A stretch of 47,705 nucleotides of DNA from Dehalococcoidia bacterium (GTDB taxonomy: Bacteria; Chloroflexota; Dehalococcoidia; SM23-28-2; WHTN01): the NCBI GenBank assembly GCA_009377715.1, contig WHTN01000009.1, positions 1-47,705 on the forward strand. Direction: 5' to 3'. Under the pieces are notes generated by a model, which was not told the DNA's origin, made no database searches, and saw nothing but the letters and a program-made list of their open reading frames with translations. The translations under genes were made by a program, and so were the position numbers. Shown piece by piece: positions 33,455-41,745 of the stretch. Position 1 is the stretch's first letter, and every line of letters starts with the position of its first letter.

Positions 33455-34330
33455 TTAAACCCTTGCCGGCGCCTTGAGGAAATTCAGGACGGCTGCGTTG
33501 TGCTGATCGGGAACTTCCCACTCCGGCCAGTGCCCGGCATCCTTAACGCAGTGATATTCCGACCCATTGATCAGGCTTGCGAGCCGCAGGCCGGCGTCTT
33601 CTTTCTCGCGCGGGTTCTTATCGCTCCACAGGACGAGTGTCGGCACGTTTATCTGCGACACCTGATCCTCGCTAAGGCGGTACGAGGCTGCGCCTCCGCC
33701 GTCGAGGGTCATTCGCACGTACTTAAGCGATTCGTTGATCTCAGGGTTTTTGAAGATCTTGTAACGAATCTCAGACAGCTCATCCGTTATGCATTCGGGA
33801 TGAGCGACGAGGCTTTCCATATAGGCCCGCGCCGTTTCGGGCGTCGGGTTATCGACGGCCGCCCGACCGGCAGCGACGATCTTCGCGTTCTCGTCCAGCG
33901 GGTCGTGCTGTACCGCCTGCAGGTCGAAATCCACGCCGGCCGCTGTATCGAGGATGATCTTGTTGAGGCGTTCCGGCTGCTTGAGCGCGAGCAGCATCGC
34001 TGTCCAGCCACCCATCGACTCGCCCTCGACGTGCGCTTTCGACACGCCGATGACGTCCATGACGTCGATAACCTGCGCGACGTAGTGGTCGAACAGCTTG
34101 CCATCGCGTGGCTCCTTCTGCGAGAAACCGTGGTACACGAGATCAATGGCGATACAGCGAAAGTGCTCGGCGAGGCCTGGCATCACCCGGCTCCAGGTCT
34201 CGGCGTGGCCGGTGAGACCGTGGATCAGGATGAACGGCTCACCCTTGCCCATCTCGATGACGCGTGTGCGGTATTTGCCTTCGTAGAACTTAACCTCTGC
34301 TCCAACCAGATCCGACCAGACTGTGCTCAT
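33455..34330 (-). CDS. alpha/beta-fold hydrolase (meta-cleavage-product hydrolase-like)
   Basis: 291-aa alpha/beta hydrolase. The oxyanion region is LIHGLTGH. The nucleophile elbow is GESMGG with Ser105. The acid is probably in VLWSDKNP and the catalytic His is in DAGHWPEWEVP. This motif set resembles C-C bond hydrolases such as BphD/XylF, as well as many esterases. Beside an oxygenase operon a meta-cleavage hydrolase is plausible but unproven. A GGGGGAAGGG site precedes the ATG. It is separated from tetR by about 270 bp of repeats. Confidence 0.82.
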   Translation of the reverse strand: MSTVWSDLVGAEVKFYEGKYRTRVIEMGKGEPFILIHGLTGHAETWSRVMPGLAEHFRCIAIDLVYHGFSQKEPRDGKLFDHYVAQVIDVMDVIGVSKAHVEGESMGGWTAMLLALKQPERLNKIILDTAAGVDFDLQAVQHDPLDENAKIVAAGRAAVDNPTPETARAYMESLVAHPECITDELSEIRYKIFKNPEINESLKYVRMTLDGGGAASYRLSEDQVSQINVPTLVLWSDKNPREKEDAGLRLASLINGSEYHCVKDAGHWPEWEVPDQHNAAVLNFLKAPARV

Positions 34331-34477
34331 CCCTTCCCCCTTCTTTAGACAATTCGCGATGGTTGAAAACTACTACTGAGGAACGAAGGTGTCAATGGAT
34401 TCTGTCAACGGATATATAACGGATTAGCGGATGAATACATCCAATAACTAGTAAGCATAGCAGTGACGATAGCTTCA

Positions 34478-35095
34478 TCACTGTGCCACCTCCAAAAAGA
34501 ACCAGAGGGAGACCAGGCCAGGCTCTACCCTCAGTCCTCCGTCGCCATTTGATCCTATGACGATCTTTTCCATCGGCCAGCCGTCGGCCGCCAATTCAAG
34601 AACATAAAGCCCAGGCTGAAGATTCATAGGTAAGGAAAAACGATCTGTAGATCCTAAATCCGCTTCCATAGCTGAACCACCGGGCGGGAAATTTCTATCG
34701 TTTGGTCGCCAGATAAGGAATACTGGGAAGCTTGATAAAAGTGCGGGATTCCTCTCGTCAAAAAGTTCTTGTGAAGATACCGGCCAAGCTGTCAGATTTA
34801 ACTCTGTGGGCGTAAAACCTATCTCGAAGTTGACCGACTCACCGGTATTGACTTTAATCGGCTCTTTCGGTACTAGGAAACCAGGCTCTGCATCTACAGG
34901 CGGAAGTATGGTAGATGGCCGGCTTAGCATGCCCATCTGCTCCTCACCATTGATTATAAGTTGAGCATTGGCTAGCCCTTGTGGCGGCGGAGTCGGTCGT
35001 TCTGCTGGTCGTTGTTCATCCGCTACTTGATTGGCATACCCGATGGCGGCAGCCGCAATACCAGCAGCAAGCATTATCCCCACTGCTGGCAACAA
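34478..35095 (-). CDS. exported or membrane-anchored protein of unknown function
   Basis: 205-aa protein with a hydrophobic N-terminal segment (VGIMLAAGIAAAAIGYA), a Pro-rich linker (PAERPTPPPQG) and a likely beta-sandwich domain (VNTGESVNFEIGFTP, FSLPMNLQPGLYVLELAADG). The TTG at 35095 is the first start. An ATG at 35074 behind GTGGGG is an alternative and leaves an equally good membrane anchor. No family recognised. It has no operon partner: the PEPCK-like gene upstream ends 177 bp away. Confidence 0.6.
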   Translation of the reverse strand: MLPAVGIMLAAGIAAAAIGYANQVADEQRPAERPTPPPQGLANAQLIINGEEQMGMLSRPSTILPPVDAEPGFLVPKEPIKVNTGESVNFEIGFTPTELNLTAWPVSSQELFDERNPALLSSFPVFLIWRPNDRNFPPGGSAMEADLGSTDRFSLPMNLQPGLYVLELAADGWPMEKIVIGSNGDGGLRVEPGLVSLWFFLEVAQ

Positions 35096-35272
35096 GATTT
35101 AGATCTTATCACATCCACCTCCTCGCACCCATTTTACCCCCTTACCCCAAAAGGGGCTGTCAAGGGGATGCCGAAAGAGATTATTGATTTATTTTGTATG
35201 AACTTAAGCCGTTAAGGCAGAAATGGCGAAGCGATGATCGCTCCACCATTTCGTGACCGGCACTGATTACTG

Positions 35273-37540
35273 CTATTTAAGGCCGAGGGCGCTGAGTGTA
35301 CTGCGGCCTTCGGAAGATAGCTGGATGCCCTGCGCAGTATCGTACATGCGTTGGAGGGCACGAAGTACATATTCCGCCGGGCGCATACCTTCGCTAGTGC
35401 TGTGGGCAGCCAGCTCGACCAGCGTGCTGTAGGCGGAATCGACATGCCAGAAGTAGGAGAGCAGCCAGGCCAGTTCGCGCTCATCGCTCGGCACAGGTAT
35501 GTCCGCGATGTCGATTATCGAATCGGTCACTTTAGTGTAGCGCAGGATGCCCGCCTTGTCGCTCGCATCCTTGCCGTAGTACCGCCTTCGCAGCAGCTCG
35601 TCGACCCGCTGCTCGTACTCGGCGGCGCCATAAATATTCTGCGGCAGCCACTCCCGTAGGTCGCGGACTTCTTTGCCGTCCTTATCGATAATCGCCACGG
35701 CCACGTCCGAGCCGAGGATAGAGTCGTGCTCGAACTTGACGGCTTTGCGCATAAGCGCTTCTTGCAGCATCAGCGTCACTTCGCGAGCGATCTTCTTGTA
35801 GCGTGGGCCGCTAGCTTCGTCGTTGGTCTCTGCGCCCAGGCCACCCGTGTTGAAGGTGTAAAACTCCTGCTCCAGGCCATCCCGTTCGAGTTGTTGGAGG
35901 ATGTAGTACATCAGATTAGCGTTCTCGTCCTCCAGCCCCATGATGAACGGGTCGGAGAAGTACTCCACGTACGGCCGCCCGATGGCCCCAGTCGCCGCGC
36001 CCATCTGCACTGCCTCGCCGTACATCAACACACGCACGTACTGCTTCATCGTCAGGCGACGCAGCGGCGGCACAACGGTGTTTTGGCGCATTACGGCCTG
36101 CCAGAGCACCCGGTCCATGTCCTCCATCGGCACGTGGACAGATTCCTTAAGCCGGCCGCCCGAAAGGGAAGAGAGCAAGGGCTGGGCGCCCTTCCGTTCC
36201 AGCAGGCGGGTACGGGATAAGATCATACGCATATTCCGCGTAGGGTTCTGCATGAAGTCCGGCCTGCCGCTTCGGGGGTCGACCGGCACGTTCTCCAATG
36301 TCTCTTGAGGATTCGGCGAATCCGGCGTGCCTCGCAGCGCATCGTACTGGATCGCGTCATCTTCGCGCGTTAAGCCAGTCGGCACGGCGTAGAAGTTGTT
36401 TTCCGTGCCATCGATGCTATAAGCGATGCGCAGGCTCGGGTCGCGGTTGCTTCGCACAGGTTTCGCTAGCGGCTGAATGAGAATGATATCGTCGTTCATC
36501 GGGTAAATGCCCTCTTGCGGGTCGTCCTGTAATCCGAGCGCCTTAGCCAGATCACTATCGGTCAGTTCGATCATGATCGTGATCGTACTCTTGCCGTGCA
36601 GCGAAGGGCCCGCGGTCACAGTAGCCACATGGTTCATCTTCCCATCGAGCGTTTTGACGCGAGCCACGCTCAGTGCCGCCTGTAGAGCAAGGCCGTTAGC
36701 CTCCTTGACCTTATACATCGCTATAGTGAGCGGACCCATTTTGTGCTCGCCAACGTAATCGAAACCTAGGTGCAGCGAAAGCCCTTTGGTGGGCGCTTTA
36801 AAGATAAGTTGAGTTATGCCAATATCCATTAGCCGGGTCTTCAGATTTTCCGGAAGGCCAAGTATCTCCAACCAGGTCGGTATGGATACCTCCAGAATAT
36901 CGGGTTCGCCCGACCGCTGGTTTTCTGGCAGGTCGAACGTTAGCTGTCGCCAGCAGTACGGCATTTGAAGATAGCGAGTGCCAAAGACCAGTTGTCGCGC
37001 GTGGTAGGAGCGATCGGCAGCATCGCAGATCTGGCGGTCGGACTGCACGATCGTGTCGCCCCGGTCGAAGCTCTTCTGCATGAAGTCCGTTATGTAAGGC
37101 AAGACCTCGGCGAACAGTGCTTGGTTCTCCTCGCTGAAGGCGATGGCATCGCGATTTCGGATGAAACCGTCGATGAAGTACTGCGTAAGGTCCGGGCGAC
37201 GAGTAACGCCGTTTTGGCTGTAAAAGGCCAGGCCACCGCTGTCGAGCTTGAACACTGCTTCGGGGCCAGCCCTGCGGGCGGCTTTGCCCTCGGCGTTCAC
37301 TTTGGCGCCTTCTTGGTTGATCTGGTCGAACTCGTTCAACAACGCTTCTTGCTGGTCGCCGGGCAAGTCTTGAAACACCTCCATGTGGTCGACCAGCCAC
37401 TGGTCGCTCGGGTTGAAGAACTCGCTGCCGGGCTTATGTCCCTTCCTGGCTGTCGCGACGAGTTCGTCAAGGGCAGACTTGAAGGTTGGATCGATGTCAG
37501 GGCCCTCAAGCGACGACCGCGTCTTGGATTCGTTCACCAT
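35273..37540 (-). CDS. divergent phosphoenolpyruvate carboxykinase (ATP)-like protein
   Basis: 755-aa protein. From residue ~270 on it follows the order of ATP-dependent PEP carboxykinase: GEHKMGPLTIAMY (PEPCK: GEMKKGMF), AGPSLHGKSTITI with Lys317 (PEPCK P-loop GLSGTGKTTL), NDDIILIQP (GDDE), TLENVPVD with a later NPTRNMR (LLENV, TENTR), NTVVPPLRRLTMKQYV (GVLPPVSRLT), MGAATGAIGRPYVEYFSDPF (AGTERG..P.PTFS..F) and EFYTFNTGG (LVNTGW). Compared with my memory of E. coli PckA, K212 and the Arg of PPVSRLT are kept. The K213 equivalent is Met, the P-loop glycines are altered, and I see no H232 equivalent. It is 200 residues longer than PckA. Function as a true PEPCK is therefore doubtful. GGGAG precedes the ATG. 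Confidence 0.72.
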   Translation of the reverse strand: MVNESKTRSSLEGPDIDPTFKSALDELVATARKGHKPGSEFFNPSDQWLVDHMEVFQDLPGDQQEALLNEFDQINQEGAKVNAEGKAARRAGPEAVFKLDSGGLAFYSQNGVTRRPDLTQYFIDGFIRNRDAIAFSEENQALFAEVLPYITDFMQKSFDRGDTIVQSDRQICDAADRSYHARQLVFGTRYLQMPYCWRQLTFDLPENQRSGEPDILEVSIPTWLEILGLPENLKTRLMDIGITQLIFKAPTKGLSLHLGFDYVGEHKMGPLTIAMYKVKEANGLALQAALSVARVKTLDGKMNHVATVTAGPSLHGKSTITIMIELTDSDLAKALGLQDDPQEGIYPMNDDIILIQPLAKPVRSNRDPSLRIAYSIDGTENNFYAVPTGLTREDDAIQYDALRGTPDSPNPQETLENVPVDPRSGRPDFMQNPTRNMRMILSRTRLLERKGAQPLLSSLSGGRLKESVHVPMEDMDRVLWQAVMRQNTVVPPLRRLTMKQYVRVLMYGEAVQMGAATGAIGRPYVEYFSDPFIMGLEDENANLMYYILQQLERDGLEQEFYTFNTGGLGAETNDEASGPRYKKIAREVTLMLQEALMRKAVKFEHDSILGSDVAVAIIDKDGKEVRDLREWLPQNIYGAAEYEQRVDELLRRRYYGKDASDKAGILRYTKVTDSIIDIADIPVPSDERELAWLLSYFWHVDSAYSTLVELAAHSTSEGMRPAEYVLRALQRMYDTAQGIQLSSEGRSTLSALGLK

Positions 37541-37602
37541 TTACTTATCTCCCACCTAATCTACTTTTCGTAATGTCTGAGGCATTTGAAGGCGCGGATT
37601 GT

Positions 37603-37631
37603 ATCCTACGAGATAGCGTTTCTGGTGTCAA
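37603..37631 (-). promoter_or_regulatory. promoter of the PEPCK-like gene
   Basis: Minus strand: TTGACA (complement of 37626-37631), 17-bp spacer, TAGGAT (complement of 37603-37608), about 65 bp before the ATG. Confidence 0.6.
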
Positions 37632-37734
37632 TCTGAGAAATAAATCACTAATCTATCCTATTACCTTCTAAGAACGGACGGGGGGAACAATACACGCTCG
37701 ATAGCGTTATATACTGGAGAATGGAGAGTGGGAC

Positions 37735-38211
37735 GTGAACGGAAAAAGGTTAAACTTTGCGATAGCTCTAATCCTCGCGATGGCAGTTTTGTCCGCGGTA
37801 AGCTGCACCGTGTTCCGCGGCGACGCGGACCAGTCCGTATCGCCCGACAACAACGACGGCGGGTCGCAGCAGACCGACGACCCGCAGCCCGATGGAGACA
37901 CGCAGGTGGTAATAGCGCCAATCGAAAGCGTCGAAGTTGCCATCGCGGAGTCATTCCCACCGCAATACTTCCTGCACGTCGTATCGGGCTTGCCGAGCGG
38001 CTGCGCCCGCTTCAACGATTACACAGTCGAGCGCGCCGGTGATGTGATAACGGTGACTATCACCAATCTGATGCCGGCCGATAACAACGCCATCTGCACG
38101 GCGATATACGGCTTCAAGGAGCACAATATCGCCCTCGGCAGCGACTTCACCTCTGGCTCCACTTATACGCTTTTGGTGAATGGCGCGTCCTCAGAGTTCG
38201 TGGCGCAATAA
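37735..38211 (+). CDS. small lipoprotein of unknown function
   Basis: 158-aa secreted lipoprotein. The signal peptide (LNFAIALILAMAVLSAV) ends in the lipobox SAVSC (Cys24), followed by an Asp/Gln/Gly-rich linker to about residue 58. The C-terminal domain is beta-rich, with Cys residues in LPSGCARFNDY and NAICTAIYGF that could form a disulfide. GTG start at 37735 behind GGAGAG. A TATACT at 37710 is a possible -10. No family recognised with confidence. Confidence 0.68.
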   Translation: MNGKRLNFAIALILAMAVLSAVSCTVFRGDADQSVSPDNNDGGSQQTDDPQPDGDTQVVIAPIESVEVAIAESFPPQYFLHVVSGLPSGCARFNDYTVERAGDVITVTITNLMPADNNAICTAIYGFKEHNIALGSDFTSGSTYTLLVNGASSEFVAQ

Positions 38212-38233
38212 TTCTCGTTCCCGCTTAAAGCCG

Positions 38234-38270
38234 TTGCATTTTGCTAAATTAAACTTTATAATTTAGCAAA
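38234..38270 (+). promoter_or_regulatory. promoter overlapped by a large perfect dyad (operator)
   Basis: TTGCAT (38234-38239), 17-bp spacer, TATAAT (38257-38262). A perfect inverted repeat with 12-bp arms, TTTGCTAAATTA (38240-38251) and TAATTTAGCAAA (38259-38270), fills the spacer and covers the -10. A repressor bound there would block the MFS gene at 38281. The predicted leader is only about 12 nt. Confidence 0.65.
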
Positions 38271-38280
38271 GCTAATCTGA

Positions 38281-39648
38281 TTGTACGGCTGGACGGAGGC
38301 TAATACGGACACTCGAAGACTCCTGCAAAGAAATAAACGCGAGACGACTTGGGACGAGTTCCCGCAGGACACCCCCGCGTTAGAAAACACGAACGGCGGG
38401 GCGCAGACCGCCACTCTGGAACAGGCTCCGCCACGCCGTTTTCGCCTACAGACGTTTGCATCGCTGCGTCATCGCGACTTCCGCTACCTATGGTTCGCTC
38501 AGCTGTTCACTACGGCGGCGATGTGGATCCAGATGCTTACAACAGGCTGGATGGTATATGACATGACCGGCTCCGCTTTGCTGCTAGGCGCTGTCTCCGG
38601 TTTGCGCGCAATACCATCGCTGATAACATCGCCGATAGCGGGCGTCGTCACAGACCGAATGGACCGTCGAGTGCTGATGATGATCACCCAGGTCATCATG
38701 CTGGTGGCCGTTTTGGCTATGGCGGCACTGATCCTGACAGACGTCATAGCGGTCTGGCACGTGTTCACCTTCTCTCTAGTTAGCGGCATCGTTTGGACGT
38801 TCAACACGCCGAGCCGTCAGTCCCTCGTCCCAAACCTCGTGCCGAAGGAAGACCTATTGAACGCGTATTCGCTGAATGCGGCCGCGTTCCAGTCCATGGC
38901 TATCGCCGGCCCGGCGATAGGCGGATTTATGATCGCCTGGTTCGGCACGGGCGGAAACTTCCTCATGCAGGCGGCCGCCATCCTAGGCGTTATCGGGATG
39001 GTCTGGATCATGCGAGTGCCACCCCGTACGGCGCCGCTACGTAAAGCCTCAATGCGCGAAGACTTGGCCGAGGGCCTTAAGTACGTGCGAAACGATAAAG
39101 TAGTTTTCGGGCTGGTGCTGATCGGCATCATACCGGCGTTTTTGTCTATGCCATTGCGGTCGCTCATGCCGATATTCGCCATCGATATCCTGGACGTCGG
39201 CTCCGTAGGCCTGGGCATCCTGATGTCGGCCAGCGGCGCTGGCGCCTTGGCAGGCGCGATTACGCTAGCCTCTCTCGGCAGCTTACAACGCAAAGGGATG
39301 TTTATGCTCGGCGCCATCGTATTGACAGGAACTACGATGGTCGTATTCTCGTTATCGCACTGGCTGGCTTTGTCGCTCGTTTTCATGCTCTTCCTCGGCC
39401 TCGGCGAGATGACTTACTGGTCGATGAACAACACGATCCTGCAAACGGTTGTGAAGGACGAGCTGCGAGGGCGCGTGATGAGCATCTACATGCTCAACCA
39501 GGGGATGGCTCCACTCGGAACGCTTGTCGCTGGCGCCCTCGCAGCCGCAATAGGCGCGCCGATCGTCATCGTGTTGATGGGTGCGACCACCGTCGCCTTT
39601 GCTCTCGCAGCGGCGTGGCGCCTGCCGCATATGCGACGCCTGACCTAA
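38281..39648 (+). CDS. MFS transporter, EntS/MFS_3-like exporter
   Basis: 455-aa integral membrane protein with about 12 predicted segments. It begins FASLRHRDFRYLWFAQLFTT, followed by WMVYDMTGSALLLGAVSGLRAIPSLI, the MFS loop GVVTDRMDRR, and later GEMTYWSMNNTILQTVVKDELRGRVMSIY, which is typical of EntS-like exporters. The start is TTG, giving a ~55-residue hydrophilic N-terminal extension; no ATG exists before the first membrane segment. The dyad-covered promoter implies regulated expression. The substrate is unknown; such proteins export siderophores or drugs. Confidence 0.85.
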   Translation: MYGWTEANTDTRRLLQRNKRETTWDEFPQDTPALENTNGGAQTATLEQAPPRRFRLQTFASLRHRDFRYLWFAQLFTTAAMWIQMLTTGWMVYDMTGSALLLGAVSGLRAIPSLITSPIAGVVTDRMDRRVLMMITQVIMLVAVLAMAALILTDVIAVWHVFTFSLVSGIVWTFNTPSRQSLVPNLVPKEDLLNAYSLNAAAFQSMAIAGPAIGGFMIAWFGTGGNFLMQAAAILGVIGMVWIMRVPPRTAPLRKASMREDLAEGLKYVRNDKVVFGLVLIGIIPAFLSMPLRSLMPIFAIDILDVGSVGLGILMSASGAGALAGAITLASLGSLQRKGMFMLGAIVLTGTTMVVFSLSHWLALSLVFMLFLGLGEMTYWSMNNTILQTVVKDELRGRVMSIYMLNQGMAPLGTLVAGALAAAIGAPIVIVLMGATTVAFALAAAWRLPHMRRLT

Positions 39649-39669
39649 GATCCATCTCCAAGAACATAT

Positions 39670-39703
39670 AGAATAGCGGCGCCACTAGTGGTGCCGCTAT
39701 TCT
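39670..39703. terminator. bidirectional terminator-like hairpin
   Basis: Two 17-base arms, AGAATAGCGGCGCCACT and AGTGGTGCCGCTATTCT, pair with a single G-T wobble. It lies 21 bases after the MFS stop and before the CDF promoter. Confidence 0.65.
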
Positions 39704-39738
39704 TATGAAGCCATGGGCGTCGGCGAGTCGCGCTAATT

Positions 39739-39770
39739 TTGACTAAACTCGCGGAATATTCGAGAATATT
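39739..39770 (+). promoter_or_regulatory. candidate promoter with metal-operator-like palindrome
   Basis: TTGACT (39739-39744) followed by the perfect palindrome AATATTC-GA-GAATATT (39755-39770), which overlaps the expected -10 position. The size and AT-rich dyad resemble ArsR/SmtB- or MerR-type operators before metal exporters. No regulator gene is adjacent. Confidence 0.5.
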
Positions 39771-39797
39771 AAGAGCAAACTAACGCAAGAAGATAGC

Positions 39798-40754
39798 ATG
39801 ACAGCAGACTTTGGTATCCACGAACACGGAACTATAGCCCCGCACTCGCATGATCAGCGGAACGCTAGCAGAAAAAGCCTCTGGCTTGTGCTGGTTCTCA
39901 TCGTTTCGTTTATAGCCGCAGAAGCGATCGGAGGGATCTTCGCCAACAGCCTTGCCCTGCTCGCCGACGCCGGCCATATGGTCACCGACGCCTTCGCTAT
40001 CGCTCTAGCGCTCGCAGCAATCTGGCTCGCATCGCGACCGGCTTCGGCCCCACGCACTTTCGGCTTCCGCCGGGCCGAGGTTCTCGCAGCTTTCCTTAAT
40101 GGCCTGAGCCTGTGGCTTATCACTGCCTGGATCTTCATCGAGGCGTTCAGGCGTTTCCAGAACCCGCCGGAAGTGCAAGCGCCACTTATGCTGGGCATCG
40201 GCTTCGGCGGTCTGGTCATCAACTCTGTCGCTGTTTTGATCCTGATGCGTTCTTCCAGAGAAAACGTGAATACAGAGGGCGCCTTCCTCCACGTCCTCTC
40301 AGACCTACTCGGCTCTATAGTCGTAGTTGCGGGCGGTATCGTTATAATCGCGCTCGGCTGGCAGATCGTCGATCCGATTTTGAGCGTCATCATTGGTATA
40401 TTGATCCTCGCCAGCTCTACGCGACTGCTCTGGAAAGTAATGCACGTCTTGCTCGAAGGCACGCCGGCCCACCTAAACCTAGACCTGCTTTGCCGCAGGT
40501 TGGAGCAGGTCGATGGCGTAACAGGCGTCCACGATCTCCACGTTTGGTCGGTGACCTCTGGCTACGAGGTGCTGACCGCGCACATCACCTCCGGCTTCCA
40601 GACCGCAGAGGAGCGCGACCACCTTCTCCAGCACCTGCACGAGATCGCGTCCCAAGACTTCGGGGTATCGCATGTGACGATCCAATTAGAAGCGTCAGAA
40701 GAGGATTGTGTCGAGGACCATCACGTCTCGCATCCCAACGTCCTCCACAGCTAA
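39798..40754 (+). CDS. cation diffusion facilitator (CzcD/ZitB-type) metal exporter
   Basis: 318-aa CDF protein that exports Zn2+, Co2+, Cd2+ or similar ions by proton antiport. It has a His-rich N terminus (HEHGTIAPHSHD), six expected membrane segments, the metal site in SLALLADAGHMVTDAFA (segment 2; HxxxD pattern) and FLHVLSDLLGS (segment 5), and the cytoplasmic domain with VTGVHDLHVWSVTSG. A His/Asp-rich tail (EDCVEDHHVSHPNVLHS) may bind metal. It is convergent with the HAD gene, whose stop is 3 bases away. Confidence 0.92.
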   Translation: MTADFGIHEHGTIAPHSHDQRNASRKSLWLVLVLIVSFIAAEAIGGIFANSLALLADAGHMVTDAFAIALALAAIWLASRPASAPRTFGFRRAEVLAAFLNGLSLWLITAWIFIEAFRRFQNPPEVQAPLMLGIGFGGLVINSVAVLILMRSSRENVNTEGAFLHVLSDLLGSIVVVAGGIVIIALGWQIVDPILSVIIGILILASSTRLLWKVMHVLLEGTPAHLNLDLLCRRLEQVDGVTGVHDLHVWSVTSGYEVLTAHITSGFQTAEERDHLLQHLHEIASQDFGVSHVTIQLEASEEDCVEDHHVSHPNVLHS

Positions 40755-40757
40755 CTC

Positions 40758-41399
40758 TTAAGTGCTGTCCACCCGCAGCCAAACCAGCTCCAACTCCGCG
40801 AAGCTCGTAACGAAGGCATGGCCGTTCGTGCTCTCTGCGCCGCCTTTGCCATCGCTCGCTGGGCGGAAAAGCGCCGTCCGGAACCCCAGCGTATGGGCTG
40901 CGTCTAGCATCACGGTGCGGTCATCGACGAGAAGGCATTCTTCAGCACTAAGACGAGTTCGGGACAGCAAGAGTTCGAATATAGCCGGCTCCGGCTTCAC
41001 TAGACCAACCTCCCCGCTGATGATCCACGGTGAGATGAGCGATTCGAGGGCATATCGCTGGCGGTGTACCAGCGAGAAGTCAGCGCCATCGTTCGAAAGG
41101 CAGGCCACGCGCAGACCGAGCGCCTGCATCGAGGCGAGGAAGTCCAGCAGCCCCGGCATCAGCGAATAGAAGCCGCAATTACGTTCGAAGAGCTCGTCGG
41201 CGGGGCCGTTCAGGCCGATGCGCTCCCAAAACTCCGGCGAGGAGCACGCCCGCGCATTACTTCGGCGTATTGCTGCCAGATTTTCCGCCTCAGTCAGAAG
41301 GCATCCTTCTTCGCGCACGAAATGCAGCAGTGGCTCTACGATGCCATGCTCGTCGTAGATCACGCCGTACGCGTCGAGAACAACCATTTGCAAAGGCAT
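40758..41399 (-). CDS. HAD-superfamily hydrolase
   Basis: 213-aa HAD hydrolase, IA subfamily. Motif I is VLDAYGVIYD; the first Asp is the nucleophile, but the usual second Asp is Tyr, as in 2-haloacid dehalogenase-type members. Motif II is CLSNDG, the motif III Lys is in GLVKPEP, and motif IV is LLVDDRTVML. The DAYG motif leaves open whether it is a phosphatase or a dehalogenase-like enzyme. The substrate is not predictable. Confidence 0.8.
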   Translation of the reverse strand: MPLQMVVLDAYGVIYDEHGIVEPLLHFVREEGCLLTEAENLAAIRRSNARACSSPEFWERIGLNGPADELFERNCGFYSLMPGLLDFLASMQALGLRVACLSNDGADFSLVHRQRYALESLISPWIISGEVGLVKPEPAIFELLLSRTRLSAEECLLVDDRTVMLDAAHTLGFRTALFRPASDGKGGAESTNGHAFVTSFAELELVWLRVDST

Positions 41400-41562
41400 G
41401 CCTACGCTCTAAAGTCGCAAGTTGAAATTACGGCTAGTTTATCACCTCGGAACGAACATCTGCGCCTCCCAATGCACTTGTATTCCGTCCACGGGTTAGA
41501 GACACTGGGTGTCGATGCCTCAGGATTGGCGCAGGAGCTGGTGAGTACGAACGATCCGCTTG

Positions 41563-41745
41563 TTAGCCGAGGCGATGCAGCTTAATGAAGTTGGACCATC
41601 CATCGCCCCCGACAGACGACAAACGTGCCACTACGATATCGTCACCCTTTTGTAGTTGATGCGCCAAAAGGTATCGGTTTGCGATAAGGATCATATCCTC
41701 GGCGGCCTGGGTAGATCTGTTAACACTGGTTGAACACCCCACCAC
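41563..41745 (-). pseudogene. pyk: pyruvate kinase, C-terminal end (third frame)
   Basis: Carries the last ~55 residues of pyruvate kinase: RSTQAAEDMILIANRYLLAH, then QKGDDIVVARLSSVGGDGWS and NFIKLHRLG, matching the usual GD.vv...G....G.TN.IKIH ending. It joins the main piece through a frameshift near 41715-41725 (AACAGATCT). Confidence 0.72.

Noticed and set aside
33500-34348. 282-aa plus-strand ORF opposite the alpha/beta hydrolase
   Set aside because: The hydrolase on the minus strand has full catalytic motifs; this ORF is His/Arg/Val-rich shadow sequence.
35726-36220. 164-aa plus-strand ORF
   Set aside because: Antisense to the PEPCK-like gene, with shadow composition and no motifs.
41064-41585. 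173-aa plus-strand ORF whose tail (MHLYSVHGLETLGVDASGLAQ) runs past the HAD gene
   Set aside because: The first two thirds are antisense to the HAD hydrolase; the tail looks protein-like but is too short to assign.
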